Below, piece after piece: positions 15,673-29,539 of a stretch of 64,000 bases of DNA. A program made the position numbers and the translations under genes. The notes under the pieces are model-generated. The model was not told the origin of the DNA and ran no database searches. It worked only from the letters and a program-made list of their open reading frames with translations. The stretch's first letter is position 1. Each line of letters opens with the position of its first letter. Source of the DNA: Lotus japonicus (taxonomy: Eukaryota > Streptophyta > Magnoliopsida > Fabales > Fabaceae); the NCBI RefSeq assembly GCF_012489685.1, contig NC_080043.1, positions 49,801,127 through 49,865,126 on the forward strand, read 5' to 3'.

Positions 15673-15945
15673 ATGAAAAAATTTTACAAAAGAAAATCAA
15701 CATCAGATTGGAGCAATTGCCTTCTCAATCTCAAGCTCTTGAAAAAACTTTGGGTCCATCCACAAAAAAAGATTTTGGAATTTGATTCAGAACAACTTCC
15801 TAGTGATCGTGGTTTAAGGCAAAAAATTTCATGTTATCATCCGCGTGATAGAGATGAAATTAGGAGATATTATCTGCAAAAGGGTCCTTGTCAACCAAAA
15901 GAGATTAGTTTTCCACAAAGACAATTTGGAAGTGCACATCGTAGG

Positions 15946-18627
15946 TGTAACGCCCCGATTTCTCGAGTGTCACACAGTAAACCAAACGTCACCATTTTCG
16001 TAAAGAATTTTCGTCGTTCAATTATTAATCTTGAATTAATGACAAAAGTTCAATTATTGCGAAACTTAAAACTTTACAAATAAATTTGCGGAATAAATAA
16101 GACATGCATTTCTGAATAAAATAACTCTTAATCAAAAGAACCATAAATCAAAAGTACATAAATGAAACCTTGGGCTAAAGCCCCACATCAAAGTACATCA
16201 AAAGAAATATCTGGAAATGAAAACTGATAAAAGATAGTTCAGCACTACGAAACACTCAACCCCCAGCATGGCAACATCAGTCACTCGTCGAGCCAACCAC
16301 ACTGTCTCTGGCGCTTCTTCATAGGAGCCCTGACCTCTGTGGAGAGTTCGACCAAGAACCCTCATCTCTTGGATGCAAGAAGCGACATGGTGCGAAGGGC
16401 ATCTTGACCTTGCCCAATTCCATGATATGTGTCTCGACGACGTTCCTATGCCGGTCACAACCCGTGATCGTAGCGCTGCCGACATAAAGGCGACGTACCT
16501 TGGCAGAGTCGGTCTACCAGGTATTGTCCTTGTGCTGGTCATGCAAATCTATTGTCCACGAGGTCACTGCGCTCTTGACCATCACCATCTGCCCCCCCCC
16601 CCCAGAATAACACATAAACAAATAACAGGGCCAGATCTCATGTTCTCATATAAACATTCACATATCCATGTAATTCTCATAAATAACCTGATTCAATAAG
16701 GAAAATCTTTAAGTTAAGTCATGGTCAGTCACCTAAGTTTCAGTTAGACTAACGTCCTCACCATTCACACAACCACCTCAACACCAATGGCCAAATCACG
16801 ATCATCCGCAGATGAACAATTCTCGGAGGGGACACACCGTACAACCCTCTATCACGTGGGGACACACCGTACAACCCACAAAATCACAAGGTGACCGCAG
16901 TCAACCAAATCACGTGGGGACACACTGTACAACCCACAAACACCCTCGCGTGCCAGTAACCGTTTGTCTCTAACGGTACCATCGTTCTCATGGTCCATAG
17001 TCATCACTAGACCTATGTTCCAATTACATCACATTTTACTTGCAAGCGATTAAGTCTCAATTCTCTTCGTTAGGGCTCTAAAAGTCAACCTAGAGTCTTA
17101 ACATTTTCACAAGACTTATACAACTTAATCACAGTAATAACCACAGCACCAAAAGGAATTACAGCTAGATGAGCGACCTTTTGGCGATATCCAAATTAAG
17201 CAAATACAAGCTATACTAAGCACTTAGTCATATTCACAAGCTTAATCACACATTATTCATAGCATCTCCTAATCACATGTTTCTAAACAAAACTACAAAC
17301 ATTTTCACAACTTAGCTTTTAACAGCAGATACAACATTCATTGAAACTGACCTACAGAACGCGTCTTCTAACCAAAAATCATGTATGATACCTTTATGGA
17401 AAGATATTTTAAAGATCTACAACTCTCTAGTTAAACACGTTTTCATTTGAGCCTCAGAATTAGGTTTTATTAGGCCTTAAAGCTTTCTGTCCGACACAGG
17501 AAAAAACAGCAGGTGCAACAGTTACTAAAAACGACCTCCAGCACACATTACCAAACCAAAATTTATGATCTGTATATGTCTAGAAAGAATTTTCGAAAAT
17601 ATACAACTTTCATGTGAATCACGTTTTTATTGGACGACCAGAAATAAGTGAAAATAGGCCCTGAAGTTTACTGTCCAGCTCAGAAAATAGCCAGTGAAAC
17701 AGGGAATGCATTTGCCATCAATTTCGTTTTAGCCATTCTATTCTAAAGGTTCTAAGTCACATATCAGCATCAAAACATCATGAACACAAGACAACAGAAC
17801 AGCCCATGCCCTTCATACAACATACAACAACAAACATCACCAACTCAAGTCCTAAGCATGCAAGACTCTATACCCAACTAGATCCACCCTTACCTTAGTT
17901 GTTGGGTTTGAAAAGATGAAAGAATGGTGATGGAATAGATGAATGGAGAAGCCTTCTCCTTGGTGCACCTTCAGCCTTGACTTGATCTTCTCCTTTCTCT
18001 CTTGATCTCTCTTGCTTTAACTCCTTCTTCTTCTTCTTTCTCATCTGTAGCCGCCGCCCTCTCTCATTCTCTTGCACTTTCTTTCTTTCTTTTTTCTTTT
18101 GAATGTGTGTGGAAAATGAGGGTATGTGTTTGGGTTTCTCACTCAGCTCCTTTTGTCTCTCAAAAGGTTGAAAACTCTCCCCTTTTTGGCCTTATACCTG
18201 CTGCCACACTATGCCAAGCAAGGGCCTTCAAAACTTTTCACCTATTTGAAAGGAGACCAAGCATTTATGGCTTATCATTTGCCTATAACTCCCTTGTCCC
18301 AAAACTGATCAGCACTTAACTAAGAGACATAACTCCCAAATTTCCCCTTGATTCATTCAATCCTAGTCAAAAACAAATCTTCTTTCCTCTCCTCTTCACA
18401 TACTCGAGTATGGCCCTCATTCTTGGCCCTCAAGCAACCCAAAATCACTTATCTTGGAGTCCTTGACCTTACACATAATTATTTCCTAACCCTCGAGTAT
18501 TATCACTTCAATATTAATAATACTATACACTCCAATGCATCAAGGAAAATTCACAATTCACAAGCAAGACACATTTTATCATTTATTCTAAAATAAATAA
18601 TTTCATTCATCAAAGTAGGGTCTTACA
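15946..18627 (-). repeat. 3' LTR of element G
   Basis: 2682 bp, TGTAACGCCCC..GGGTCTTACA on the plus strand. It matches the 22038-24720 copy throughout with scattered substitutions and small indels, so the insertion is not very recent. It contains a poly-C run at 16592-16603. Confidence 0.92.
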
Positions 18628-18645
18628 ATACCACCCCGCTTAAAA
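18628..18645 (-). promoter_or_regulatory. Polypurine tract of element G
   Basis: Read on the minus strand, a GCGGGGTGGTATT stretch abuts the 3' LTR, matching the usual polypurine primer position for plus-strand DNA synthesis. Confidence 0.7.
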
Positions 18646-18664
18646 ATAGTTTCGCCCTCGAAAC

Positions 18665-21600
18665 TTAAGGGTTTACAAACAAGTCGGGATATGACTCCCG
18701 CATCTTATCTTCTAAGTCCCATGTAGCGTCGCCTGTCGCTTGATTCCACACGACCTTCACCAAGGACACCTCCTTGTTTCTCAAGCGTTTCGTGCTCTTG
18801 TCGACGATCTTGATGGGTGGTATCACCATCGTAAGTTCATCTTTCGGCTGAATGTCATCACGTTCAATTACATGAGAGTCATTAGCCATGTACTTCCGTA
18901 GTTGCGACACATGAAGTACATCATGAATGTTGGGTAGGAATGGCGGTAATGCAATCCTATATGCCACTGGTCCAACTCGCTCCGTAATTTGGTGCGGTCC
19001 AATAAACTTTGGAGTAAGCTTCTTGGACTTGATCGCCCTTCCGACACCTGTCATCGGGGTAACCCGCAAGAAGACATGATCTCCAGCTTGAAATTCCAGC
19101 TCTTTCCTTCTGTTGTCAGCACAACTCTTCTGACGACTCTGCGAGATCCTCATCTTTTCTTGGATTCGCTTCACCTCTTCTGTAGTTTGTTGTACCAATT
19201 CGGGTCCAATGACCAAATTCTCACCGTCTTGATGCCAACACAAAGGCGTACGACACCTCCGACCATACAAAGCTTCATAAGGTGCCATCCCGATGCTTGC
19301 ATGAAAACTGTTGTAGGTGAACTCAATCAGCGGCAACAACTCATCTCAGCTCCCTTTATGATCTAGTACACAAGCTCTTAGCAAATCCTCCAAGGATTGA
19401 ATAGTCCTTTCGGTTTGCCCATCCGTCTGTGGATGATAAGCGTAACTCAATCTCAACTTGGTTCCCAAAGCTTGTTGCAAAGCTCCCCAGAAACGTGAGG
19501 TAAACCTCGGGTCTCTGTCCGACACAATGCCAGATGGTACCCCATGCAGACGAACAATCTCTGCAATGTAGATCTCTGCTAGTTTCTCCACTTTGTAGTT
19601 CAGATTGATCGGCACGAAGTGAGCAGTCTTCGTCAATCGATCAACCACTACCCAAGTTGCATCAAATCTACTTCGTGTTAGGGGCAATGCCGTCACAAAG
19701 TCCATGGAGATGCTATCCCATTTCCACTCCGGAACAACCAACAACTGTAGTTTTCCTGCTGGCTTCTGATGTTCCACCTTAGCCTTCTGACAAGTCAAGC
19801 ATGTCGTCACATACTCAGCTACTTGTTTCTTCATCCCAGGCCACCAGAAATGAAGTTTCAAGTCTTGATACATCTTGTTCATTCCCGGATGAATACTCAA
19901 CCTGCTATTGTGGCCTTCATCCAAGATCAACCTCCTCATAGTTGCGTCATTGGGTACACAAACTCGTCCCTTGCAACGCAAAAGACCATCGTTTCCGATA
20001 GTGAATTCCGATTCCTTTCCTTGAGTAACAAGTTTGCGCCACTCAATCAATCCTTCGTCGGTCTCTTGCTTCGACTTTATCTCATCCAAGAGTCCACTCG
20101 ACACCGTCACCATTCCGAAGCACAACTTTCCTGGCGCGAGCTTAACATCCAAGCTCAGATCTCGGAATGACTCCAACAGTTCTAACTCCTTGACCATCAA
20201 CGAGGATACATGTATAACCTTTCGACTAAGAGCGTCAGCTACAACATTGGTTTTCCCCGGATGATACTGTAGAGCGAACTCATAGTCCTGTAGAAATTCC
20301 ATCCACCTTTGCTGTCTCATGTTCAAATCCTTTTGATCAAATACGTACTTCAGACTCTTGTGATCACTGTAGATCGTGAACGTACTGCCATACAGGTAAT
20401 GCCTCCAAATCTTGAGAGCATACACTATAGCAGCCAACTCCAAATCATGCGTAGGATAGTTCTTCTCATGAATCTTTAACTGTCGTGAAGCATAAGCAAT
20501 CACTTTCTTCTCTTGCATCATTACACAACCCAACCCATTATGTGAAGCATCACAATAGACGTTGTATGGTTCTCCTTCCTTGGGTAAGGCTGTTATTGGT
20601 GCAGTAGTCAGTCTCTTCTTCATTTCCTGAAAACTCTCTTCACATTTCTCCGTCCTTACAAATGGTTGATTCTTCTTTGTCAACTAAGTCAACGACGAAG
20701 TCAACTTTGCGTAATCCTTCACGAAGCGTCTATAGTAGCTAGCAAGCCCAACAAAACTTCTGATGTAGCTTGCTGTCTTAGGTTGTTCCCATGACAAAAT
20801 CGATTAAATTTTTCTAGGGTCAACAGCCACACCCTGACTTGATATGACGTGACCAAGGAACTTCACTTCTTCCATCTAGAATTCGCACTTCGAGCCATTA
20901 GCATATAGCTCCTTCTCCCGCAATACTCCCAGCACTTGACATAAATGTTCTTCGTGTTCCTCTTTACTCTTCGAGTAAATCAATATGTCGTCAATGAACA
21001 CCACCACGAACTTGTCCAGGAATGGCCTGAACACACGGTTCATGTAGTCCATGAATACAACGGGTGCATTGGTAACTCCGAACGGCATCACAAGGTACTC
21101 ATAATGCCCGTATCGAGTTCTGAATGCGGTCTTCTGAATGTCAGCCTCCTTCACACGGATCTGATGATATCCTGACTTCAGATCTATCTTCGAGAAAACA
21201 ATAGCACCCCGAAGTTGATCCATCAAATCATCTATCCGAGGCATCAGATAACGATTCTTCACTGTCACCTTGTTGAGTTGTCGGTAGTCCACACATATTC
21301 TGGACCTCCCGTCCTTCTTCTTCACCAACAACACTGGTGCACCCCAGGGCGACACACTTGGTCGGATGAATCCCTTGGAAGAGAGATCCTCCAACTGCTT
21401 TGCTAACTCCGTCAACTCTGCCGGTGCCATCCGATAAGGCGCCATTGATATTGGGCCAGTACCGGGCATGATATCAATAGAGATCTTCGTCTCCCTTACT
21501 GGCGGTATTCCAGGCATATCCCCTGGAAACACATCCACAAATTCTTGCACTACCAAAATGTTGTGCACGTCGTCGTCGTTCTTCGCCTCAGCTACGATAG

Positions 21601-21787
21601 AGTTCACGAATGCTGGTGAACCCTTTCCCAAGGTGTACGAATTCAAGTAATCCATAACGCCTGAATCTGGGAAGACAACGACCTTGTTAGCACAGTCCAA
21701 AAGAACGTGATACTGTGTCAGCCAATCCATCCCTAGAATCACATCGAGCACTTTAAGCCCTAAGCAAACGAGATTCGCAAAGAACAT
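18665..21787 (-). pseudogene. Pol remnant of element G (protease end, RT, RNase H, integrase, chromodomain)
   Basis: Reading from 21787 downward: the protease tail ([12 protein letters not shown]), then reverse transcriptase with [16 protein letters not shown] and [10 protein letters not shown]. After several stops between about 20875 and 20690 comes RNase H ([20 protein letters not shown]), the integrase zinc-binding region ([23 protein letters not shown]) and the integrase core ([29 protein letters not shown]). A TGA near 19343 stands where relatives have the Trp of GSWD. A C-terminal chromodomain-like end follows (18665-18800, VWNQATGDATWDLEDK). The domain order and chromodomain place it with Tekay/Del-type chromoviruses. 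Loss of gag plus at least four stops makes it inactive. Confidence 0.92.
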
Positions 21788-22022
21788 TCCGATCCTCGTA
21801 GATCAACGGACATTGCAAGCTTGCCGTGCGCGTAACTAATCGATAATCAATCTCAAGTATCACGACAATGATACTAACTTCAGACAATCTCACAGTCAAG
21901 CAAACATCTTAGCAAACAAGTCTACCAAACCTCAACGCGGTAACCTATAACTCATGAAAACAAACAGCAACGAGTTCAAACTCGTGTGCCCACAACCCTA
22001 GTGCTCTAGTTTCTCAACCGGA

Positions 22023-22034
22023 GCTCTGATACCA
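22023..22034 (-). promoter_or_regulatory. Primer-binding site (initiator Met tRNA) of element G
   Basis: TGGTATCAGAGC on the minus strand lies three bases from the 5' LTR. It is complementary to the 3' end of initiator methionine tRNA, the usual primer of plant Ty3 chromoviruses. Confidence 0.9.
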
Positions 22035-22037
22035 CAA

Positions 22038-24720
22038 TGTAACGCCCCGATTTCTCGATTGTCACACAGTAAACCAAACGTCACCAATTTCGTAAAGAAT
22101 TTTGGTCGTTCAATTATTAATCTTGAATTAATGACAAAAGTTCAATTATTGCGAAACTTAAAACTTTACAAATAAATTTGCGGAATAAATAAGACATGCA
22201 TTTCTGAATAAAATAACTCTTAATCAAAAGAACCATAAATCAAAAGTACATAAATGAAACCTTGGGCTAAAGCCCTACATCAAGTACATCAAAAGAAATC
22301 TCTGGAAATAAAAACTGATAAAAGATAGTTCAGCACTACGAAACACTCAACCCCCAGCATGGCAACATCAGTCACTCGTCAAGCCAACCACACTGTCTCT
22401 GGCGCTTCTTCACAGGAGCCCTGACCTCTGTGGAGAGTTCGAGCAAGAACCCTCATCTCCTGGATGCAAGAAGCGACATGGTGCGAAGGGAATCTTGACC
22501 TTGCCCCATTCCATGATCTGTGTCTCGACGACGTTCCCGTGCCGGTCATGTCCCGTGATCGTAGCGCTGCCGACATAAAGGCGACATACCTTGGCAGAGT
22601 CGGTCTACCAGGTATTGTCCTTGTGCTGGTCATGTAAATCTATCGTCCACGAGGTCACTGCGCTCTTGACCTTCACCATCTGCCCCCCCTAGAATAACAC
22701 ATAGACAAATAACAGGGTCAGATCTCATGTTCTCATATAAACATTCACATATCCATGTAATTCTCATAAATAACAAGATTCAATAAGGAAAATCTTTAAG
22801 TTAAGTCACGGTCAGTCACCTAAGTTTCAGTTAGGCTAATGACCTCACCATTCACACAACTACCTCAACACCAATGGCCAAATCATGATCATCCGCAGAT
22901 GAACAATTCTCGGAGGGGACACACCGTACAACCCTCTATCACGTGGGGACACACCGTACAACCCACAAAATCACAAGGTGACCGCAGTCAACCAAATCAC
23001 GTGGGGACACACTGTACAACCCACAAACACCCTCGCGTGCCAGTTACTATTTGTCTCTAACGGTACCATCGTTCTCATGGTCCATAGTCATCACTACATA
23101 GTCATCCCTAGACCTATGTTCCAATTACATCACATTTTACTTGCAAGCGATTAAGTCTCAATTCTCTTTGTTAGGGCTCTAAAAGTCAACCTAGAGTCTT
23201 AACATTTTCACAAGACTTATACAACTTAATCACAGTAATAACCACAGCACCAAAAGGAATTACAGCTAGATGAGCGACCTTTTGGCGATATCCAAATTAA
23301 GCAAATACAAGCTATACTAAGCACTTAGTCATATTCACAAGCTTAATCACACATTATTCATAGCATCTCCTAATCACATGTTTCTAAACAAAACTACAAA
23401 CATTTTCACAACTTAGCTTTTAACAGCAGATACAACATTCATTGAAACTGACCTACAGAACGCGTCTTCTAACCAAAAATCATGTATGATACCTTTATGG
23501 AAAGATATTTTAAAGATCTACAACTCTCTAGTTAAACACGTTTTCATTTGAGCCTCCGAATTAGGTTATATTAGGCCTTAAAGCTTTCTATCCGACACAG
23601 GAAAAAACAGCAGGTGCAACAGTTACTAAAAACGACCTCCAGCACACATTACCAAACCAAAATTTATGATATGTATATGTCTAGAAAGAATTTTCGAAAA
23701 TCTACAACTTTCATGTGAATCACGTTTTTATTGGACGACCAGAAATAGGTGAAAATAGGCCCTGAAGTTTACTGTCCAGCTCAGAAATCTGACAGGGAAT
23801 GCATTTGCCATCAATTTCGTTTTAGCCATTCTATTCTAAAGGTTCTAAGTCACATATCAGCATCAAAACATCATGAACACAAGACTACAGAACAGCCCAT
23901 GCCCTTCATACAACATACAACAACAAACATCACCAACTCAAGTCCTAAGCATGCAAGACTCTATACCCAACTAGATCCACCCTTACCTTAGTTGTTGGGT
24001 TTGAAAAGATGAAAGAATGGTGATGGAATAGATGAATGGAGAAGCCCTCTCCTTGCTGAACCTTCAGCCTTGACTTGATCTTCTCCTTTCTCTCTTGATC
24101 TCTCTTGCTTTCACTCCTTCTTCTTCTTCTTTCTCTCCTCTAGCCGCCGCCCTCTCTCACTCTCTTGCTCTTTCTTTCTTTCTTTTTTCTTCTGAATGTG
24201 TGTGGAAAATGAGGGTATGTGTTTGGGTTTCTCACTCAGCTCCTTTTGTCTCTCAAAAGGTTGAAAACTCTCCCCCTTTTACCCCTATACCCGCGACCAC
24301 ACTATGCCAAGCAATGGCCTTCAAAACTTTTCACCAATTTGAAAGGAGACCAAGCATTTATGGCTCATCATTTGCCTATAACTCCCTTGTCCCAAAACTG
24401 ATCAGCACTTAACTAAGAGACATAACTCCCAAATTTCCCCTTGATTCATGCAATCCTAGTCAAAAACAAATCTTCTTACCTCTCCTCTTCACATACTCGA
24501 GTATGGCCCTCATTCTTGGCCCTCAAGCAACCCAAAATCACTTATCTTGGAGTCCTTGACCTTACACATAATTATTTCCTAGCCCCCGAGTATTATCACT
24601 TCAATATTAATAATACTATACACTCCAATGTATCAAGGAAAATTCACAATTCACAAGCAAGACAGATTTTATCATTTATTCTAAAATAAATAATTTTATT
24701 CATCAAAGTAGGGTCTTACA
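22038..24720 (-). repeat. 5' LTR of element G
   Basis: 2683 bp copy of the 15946-18627 LTR. One visible difference is a short local duplication (CATAGTCATC) near 23097. Confidence 0.92.
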
Positions 24721-27700
24721 GTAGGTTCAACCCCGATTGGTATTTAAAATATGGCAATTGGCTAGAATATAGTCAAAAAGAAGATAAGACATTTTGATTG
24801 TGTTATCTTATGAGATCTGATGTTGAAGAACATAAAGGTAGTGGGAATACATTTATAATCGAAGGTTTTACAAATTGGAAAAAGAGTGATAGGTTTCAAA
24901 ATCATGTTAGAGGCACAAATAGTCCTCATTATCAAGCTTGGAAAAACTGTGAAGCTCTAATGAAACAAGTACAACACATTGATGTAGCTTTGTGTAAACA
25001 GTCTCATCAAATTAAGGAAGACTACCGAATTCATTTGACTGTTGTAATTGATTGCATTCGTTTTTTATTGCGCCAAGGGTTAGCTTTTCGTGGTAATGAT
25101 GAGTTAGAGTCTTCAAGTGATAAGGGAAATTTTCTTCAGCTTCTAGATTTTCTTTCCAACCACAATGACATTATTGCTCAAGTTTTGAAGAATGCTCCTA
25201 AAAACCTCAAACTAATGGCTCCTAGTATACCAAAAGATATTGTTAGAGCCGCTGCTAATGAGACTACTAGAGCCATACTTGATGATTTGGGAGATAATTT
25301 ATTTGCTATTTTGGTTGATGAATCTCGAGATATCTCAGTTAAGGAACAAATGGTTGTGGCTTTGTGTAATGTGAATAAGAAAGGACAAGTTATAGAGCGT
25401 ATTCTTGGTCTTGTTCATGTTTCCAACACTAATGCTTCATCATTGAAATTGGTTTTGGATTCATTGTTTGCAAAATATAGGTTAAGCTTATCAAGATTAC
25501 GTGGACAAGGATATGATGGAGCAAGTAATATGCAAGGTGAATTTAATGGGCTCAAAAGTTTGATATTGAAAGAGAATAGATGTGCATTCTATATTCATTG
25601 CTTTGCTCACCAACTCCAATTGGCTCTTATTACCGTAGGAAAAATGCATGTTGAAATTGCATTTTTTTTAGTATAGTTGCTAATTTGTCTAATGTTGCTG
25701 GAGCTTCGTGTAAGTATCGAGATATTCTTCGTGACAAACAAGCTACTAAGGTGAAAGAAGCATTGCAAAAGGGAGTAATCTCAAGTGGACGTGGCTTGAA
25801 TCAAACAATTACTATCAAGAAGGCAGGGGATACAAGATGGGGCTCACATTATGGTACGTTACTTAATATAGTTACTTTGTTCTCTTCAATGATTGATGTT
25901 CTTGAAATTGTTGAGGAAGATGGCACAAGTTTGGACCAAAAAGGCGAAGCATGTGGTTTGTTGATTTCTATGCAATCTTTTGAATTTGTTTGTGTCTTGC
26001 ACTTGATACTACATATACTGGGGATTACTAGTGTGAGTTATCTTAAGCATTACAAAGATGTGATCAAGATATTGTAAATGCTATGAAATTGGTTATGATC
26101 TCAAAGCATAGGTTGCAATTTATGAGAGATGATGGTTGGCATTCTTTCCTCAATGAAGTTTTGATTCTTTGTGAAAAGCACAATGTTGTTATCCCTAATA
26201 TGATGGATATTTTTCAAAAACAAGGAAGATCAAGGCGCAAAATGGAGAAGGTGTCTAATTTGCATCATTTTCAAGTTGAACTATTTTATCAAGTAATTGA
26301 TCGACAAATTCAGGAGTTGAACAACCGTTTTACATAAGCGAATACTGAGTTGCTTCTTTGTGTAGCTTGCTTGAGTCTAAGATATTCATTTGTTTCATTT
26401 GATAAGGAAAAGTTGATTCACTTGGCTCAATTCTATCCTTTAGACTTTTCTCCTATTGAGCTTTTGGCACTTGATAGCCAACTTCAAAATTATTTCATCG
26501 ATATATGCTCTGACAGTGCATTTTCAGAATTGGGTGGAATTAGTGATCTGGCTACAAAACTTGTGGAGACCAAGAAGCATTTTGTATATCCATTGGTATA
26601 TTTGCTATTGGAGTTGGCTTTAATACTACCAGTTGCAACTGCAAAAGTTGAAAGAGCTTTCTCTGCTATGCATATTATCAAGAATCGAATGCGAAATCGT
26701 ATGGGAGATGAATGGTTGAATGATTGCTTAGTTACTTATATAGAGAGAGAGAAATATTTGATAGTGTGGAGAACAAATATCATGTTTATTGAGATGTTTA
26801 ATAGTAATATATTATGATTTCAGTACTATAAATTTTATGTGTATATTTCCCCCACGACTTAAACTTCCCGGATCCGTCACTGAGCATCATACTCCTTGTT
26901 AACGCCAGGACCACCACCTCACCATCACGCGAGCCCCATCGCCACGTCCCTCCTTCCATGCGAGCCACCACCACCTCTGGTTCAAGGTTACAAGCAACAA
27001 CCACCAACCGAGAGCACCATGGCGAGCTCCATGAACAAGAACAAAGGAAGAAAGACATGAAAACAGAGCATAACGACGCGCCGACGTCCCCGACGTCCCT
27101 GTCGCAAACTTTGACCTTCGATTCCGGTGTACTCGGACCTCCGTTCACAGCGAGGTTAGTACTGTTGGAACCCTTGCAAAATCCACAACAAAACCCATAT
27201 TCTGGATCGTTGTTCCGTCGCAGTCGACCGCCGCCACTGCCGCCTTCGGGAGCTTTTTTGGGTCAACTCCGGCGATCGATGAAAAAACGGAGGATACTGC
27301 TACGACCCTTGCCGTGAGGAGAGCAAAACCTTATTTCCAATTTCATATTTGGGTCATTTTATTCGACAACCCCGACAACCACCGTCGACCTTCGGCTGAA
27401 CTTTCTAGGCAAACCGTCGACTCTTTGGGGAAACGGACAGCGCCGTTGAGTTTCTGGCCGCGAAAGGATGAAGGAACAACCTTCCTTTGTGTCTCCGGTC
27501 ACAGTTCATCCATCAACCCCGTGAGCCGCAATTTTCTCAAGTGACCCTTCGCCGACAAGTTTCTGAAACTTGATTTCGTAAGCCTTCAACTCTTGTATAT
27601 GTTTTAGCCTCGAGTAAGCAAGTTTTAAAGAAAAATAAACATTTTCATTGTTATTGTAAAAAATCGAAGTTTAATAGTTTATTAGTGAATAGTTGCGATT

Positions 27701-29539
27701 TGTTTTACAAAATGATATTCATTTCAAAAAGAGTTAAGTACTCTACTAATTGTAGTAGCTGTTATATTAATTTTGTCCTTTAGCCCTGTTTGTGATCAAT
27801 GAATAGGCATGAATTACAGTACATACTATGGTTATGTTTATAGAATGAAAAATCCGCAGGATTTACGAACTCTTGAACTCTTTCTTAGACTGTGTTAGTG
27901 ACCTAATTTGAAGAAGTATTCATCATAAAAGTTGTATCCCTATCTGTTAGAAAACTTTTGCTGCTGGTTTCATGTCGTTCCAATTTTGTAGCACAAGTTA
28001 TACGCATTTTAGTGAGCCTGGGTTAAGCTGTCCCGTTTCTTACGAACTAGTGTTAGTATTTTATTTTTCCCGAATTTTGTACTTTGAATTTCAACTTGAA
28101 AATTTACAGGGATTTAGAAAACATGTTCAAGAACCCATGATAAAAATATTAGATTTTTCGGGGTGTATTTGACATATTTTAAAATTACCCAAAGTCGTTG
28201 TACAGTTTATGTTTGTTTTGACAAATTGGTTATTTTAAGTGCAAATGTTGTTTTGGCAAAAGATGAGAAAACCTTTTATTTTAAAATGATATTTTGGGTG
28301 CTTGGAAGTAGGAAAGAAACCTCTTTTGAACCTTACTTACGTACGTTGTTTATTCGTTTATGAAAATGAAGACCATTGAGTTTTACACACAGTTATTCGT
28401 TAAAAGCGATTGCGAAAGGTTTTGAAACTCTAACAAGTTTTTGGAGTGTTAGGGTATATGTGTGTTGATATTATCACTTTAGTTGATGGATGATTTAGGA
28501 ATTAAATTTTTGGTTTTAAAATCGTTTCATTAAGTCAAAAGCTTTTGAAACAACATAAATTGTTGTTATTGTTCGTTGTCATTATTACGACTTGTCTTGA
28601 CTTCCTAGTCTGATCCTAATGGTCTATAACCATTACGAAGATTAAGTTTAACTTGTGTTTTCTTCGAGTGAATTGCCTGAAGTTGTAGCCTTCGACATCG
28701 AAAGTAGGTAGCTCAATTAGTAATTATGTTATGTATACTTATGAAGGGTACGAATAACGGAAACACTTGACGACGAAGCCAAAGGACAAAAGGAAGCAAG
28801 CTAACACGGGAAAGCAAAGATGTGATTAGATTGGAATTGCAACTTAGTAAGAAAATTGGCTAAGGTGAGGGCTACTCACTAATTACTAGCTAATGCTTTA
28901 GGTGTCGATGAATTCAACTTGATTTATTGTTTATGCACTTGATTATTGATTGACTGTGAAATATTTTCTGGAGGCTTCGGCCGAATGAAATAATTGAGAC
29001 GTATGTCTCCGTTTTCTAAGGCTTCGGCTGACATTGTTGATTGGGATTTACTTATCGCTTTTATTGTTGTTGATTGATGCACATGCTGTGTGCTAAATGG
29101 TTAATCTTAGGATGTGTTGATATATGTGCCTTGATTGTTGGATTGTGCTAATTTGGTTATGCAATTACACATATATATGTTGTACATCAGAGTGAGAAAA
29201 ACGGGCGATTATGCCATACTCATGATGAGATTTTGGGAATGTTTGACGGGACGAACCGTGGTTTAGGCCCCTGTTATTGTTTTAGTGGATCGAGATATTC
29301 TCTGGGAGTTACTTGGGATCACGAGATCTTTTAAACTCATAAGACTAGAGACAAACCTAAATGGAAGCTATTTTACAAGGAAAATTCATAATATACTAAA
29401 CAACCTCTGAACCCTTTAAATAATGATAACAATCTCAGATGAAAGCTTAGGGCTTGGATATTAGTTTTGGAAAATGAGAAGTGTTGTCGAATCCAAGTTT
29501 TTGGGAAGCTAATAAGTTTATGAGTATGTTGATACTTTT

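Larger units (their letters stand above)
15946..24720 (-). mobile_element. Defective Ty3/gypsy chromovirus (element G) with both LTRs
   Basis: Two LTRs (15946-18627 and 22038-24720) frame a 3.4 kb interior, and a perfect 5-bp duplication GTAGG flanks the whole (15941-15945 and 24721-24725). Coding sense is minus: the primer-binding site is at 22034-22023 and a polypurine tract lies next to 18628. Gag and the first half of the protease are gone, because only about 250 bp separate the first recognisable protease residues from the 5' LTR. It is inserted in the hAT transposase gene. Confidence 0.92.
15673..26815 (+). pseudogene. hAT transposase gene (zinc-finger MYM-type/DUF4371 class), split by a retrotransposon
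   Basis: The N-terminal part (15673-15945) contains FDSEQLPSDRGLRQKISCYH and YYLQKGPCQP, blocks typical of TTF-type zinc-finger hAT transposases. The frame breaks off at RR and resumes after the retrotransposon at 24726 with FNPDWYLKYG. A TGA follows near 24795, then a long central DUF4371 region (24798-25673: ILVDESRDIS, GQGYDGASNMQG, CFAHQLQLAL). There is a frameshift in a T8 run near 25665, another break near 26077 and a stop near 26335. The C-terminal hAT dimerisation block (26590-26740) has VATAKVERAFSAMHIIKNRMRN. Ancestrally it bound the element ends and moved the transposon. It is now inactive through several independent lesions. Confidence 0.9.
10266..26882 (+). mobile_element. hAT transposon, interrupted by a LINE and by a Ty3 retrotransposon
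   Basis: The terminal inverted repeats start CAGTGACGAAT at the left and, reverse-complemented, CAGTGACGGAT at the right. Without its two insertions and their duplications it is about 3.3 kb, normal for an autonomous hAT. It has a leader region (about 14881-15672) with a possible intron donor GGTAAGT at about 15237, and a transposase gene. The flanking octamers GTTGCGGT and AGCATCAT do not match, so no TSD is visible. One flank was probably lost or rearranged. Confidence 0.75.

Noticed and set aside
26798..27544. Several open frames just right of the hAT (A/T/R/P-rich)
   Set aside because: They arise from locally GC-rich sequence within the LTR B remainder. No homology, introns or start context is recognisable.
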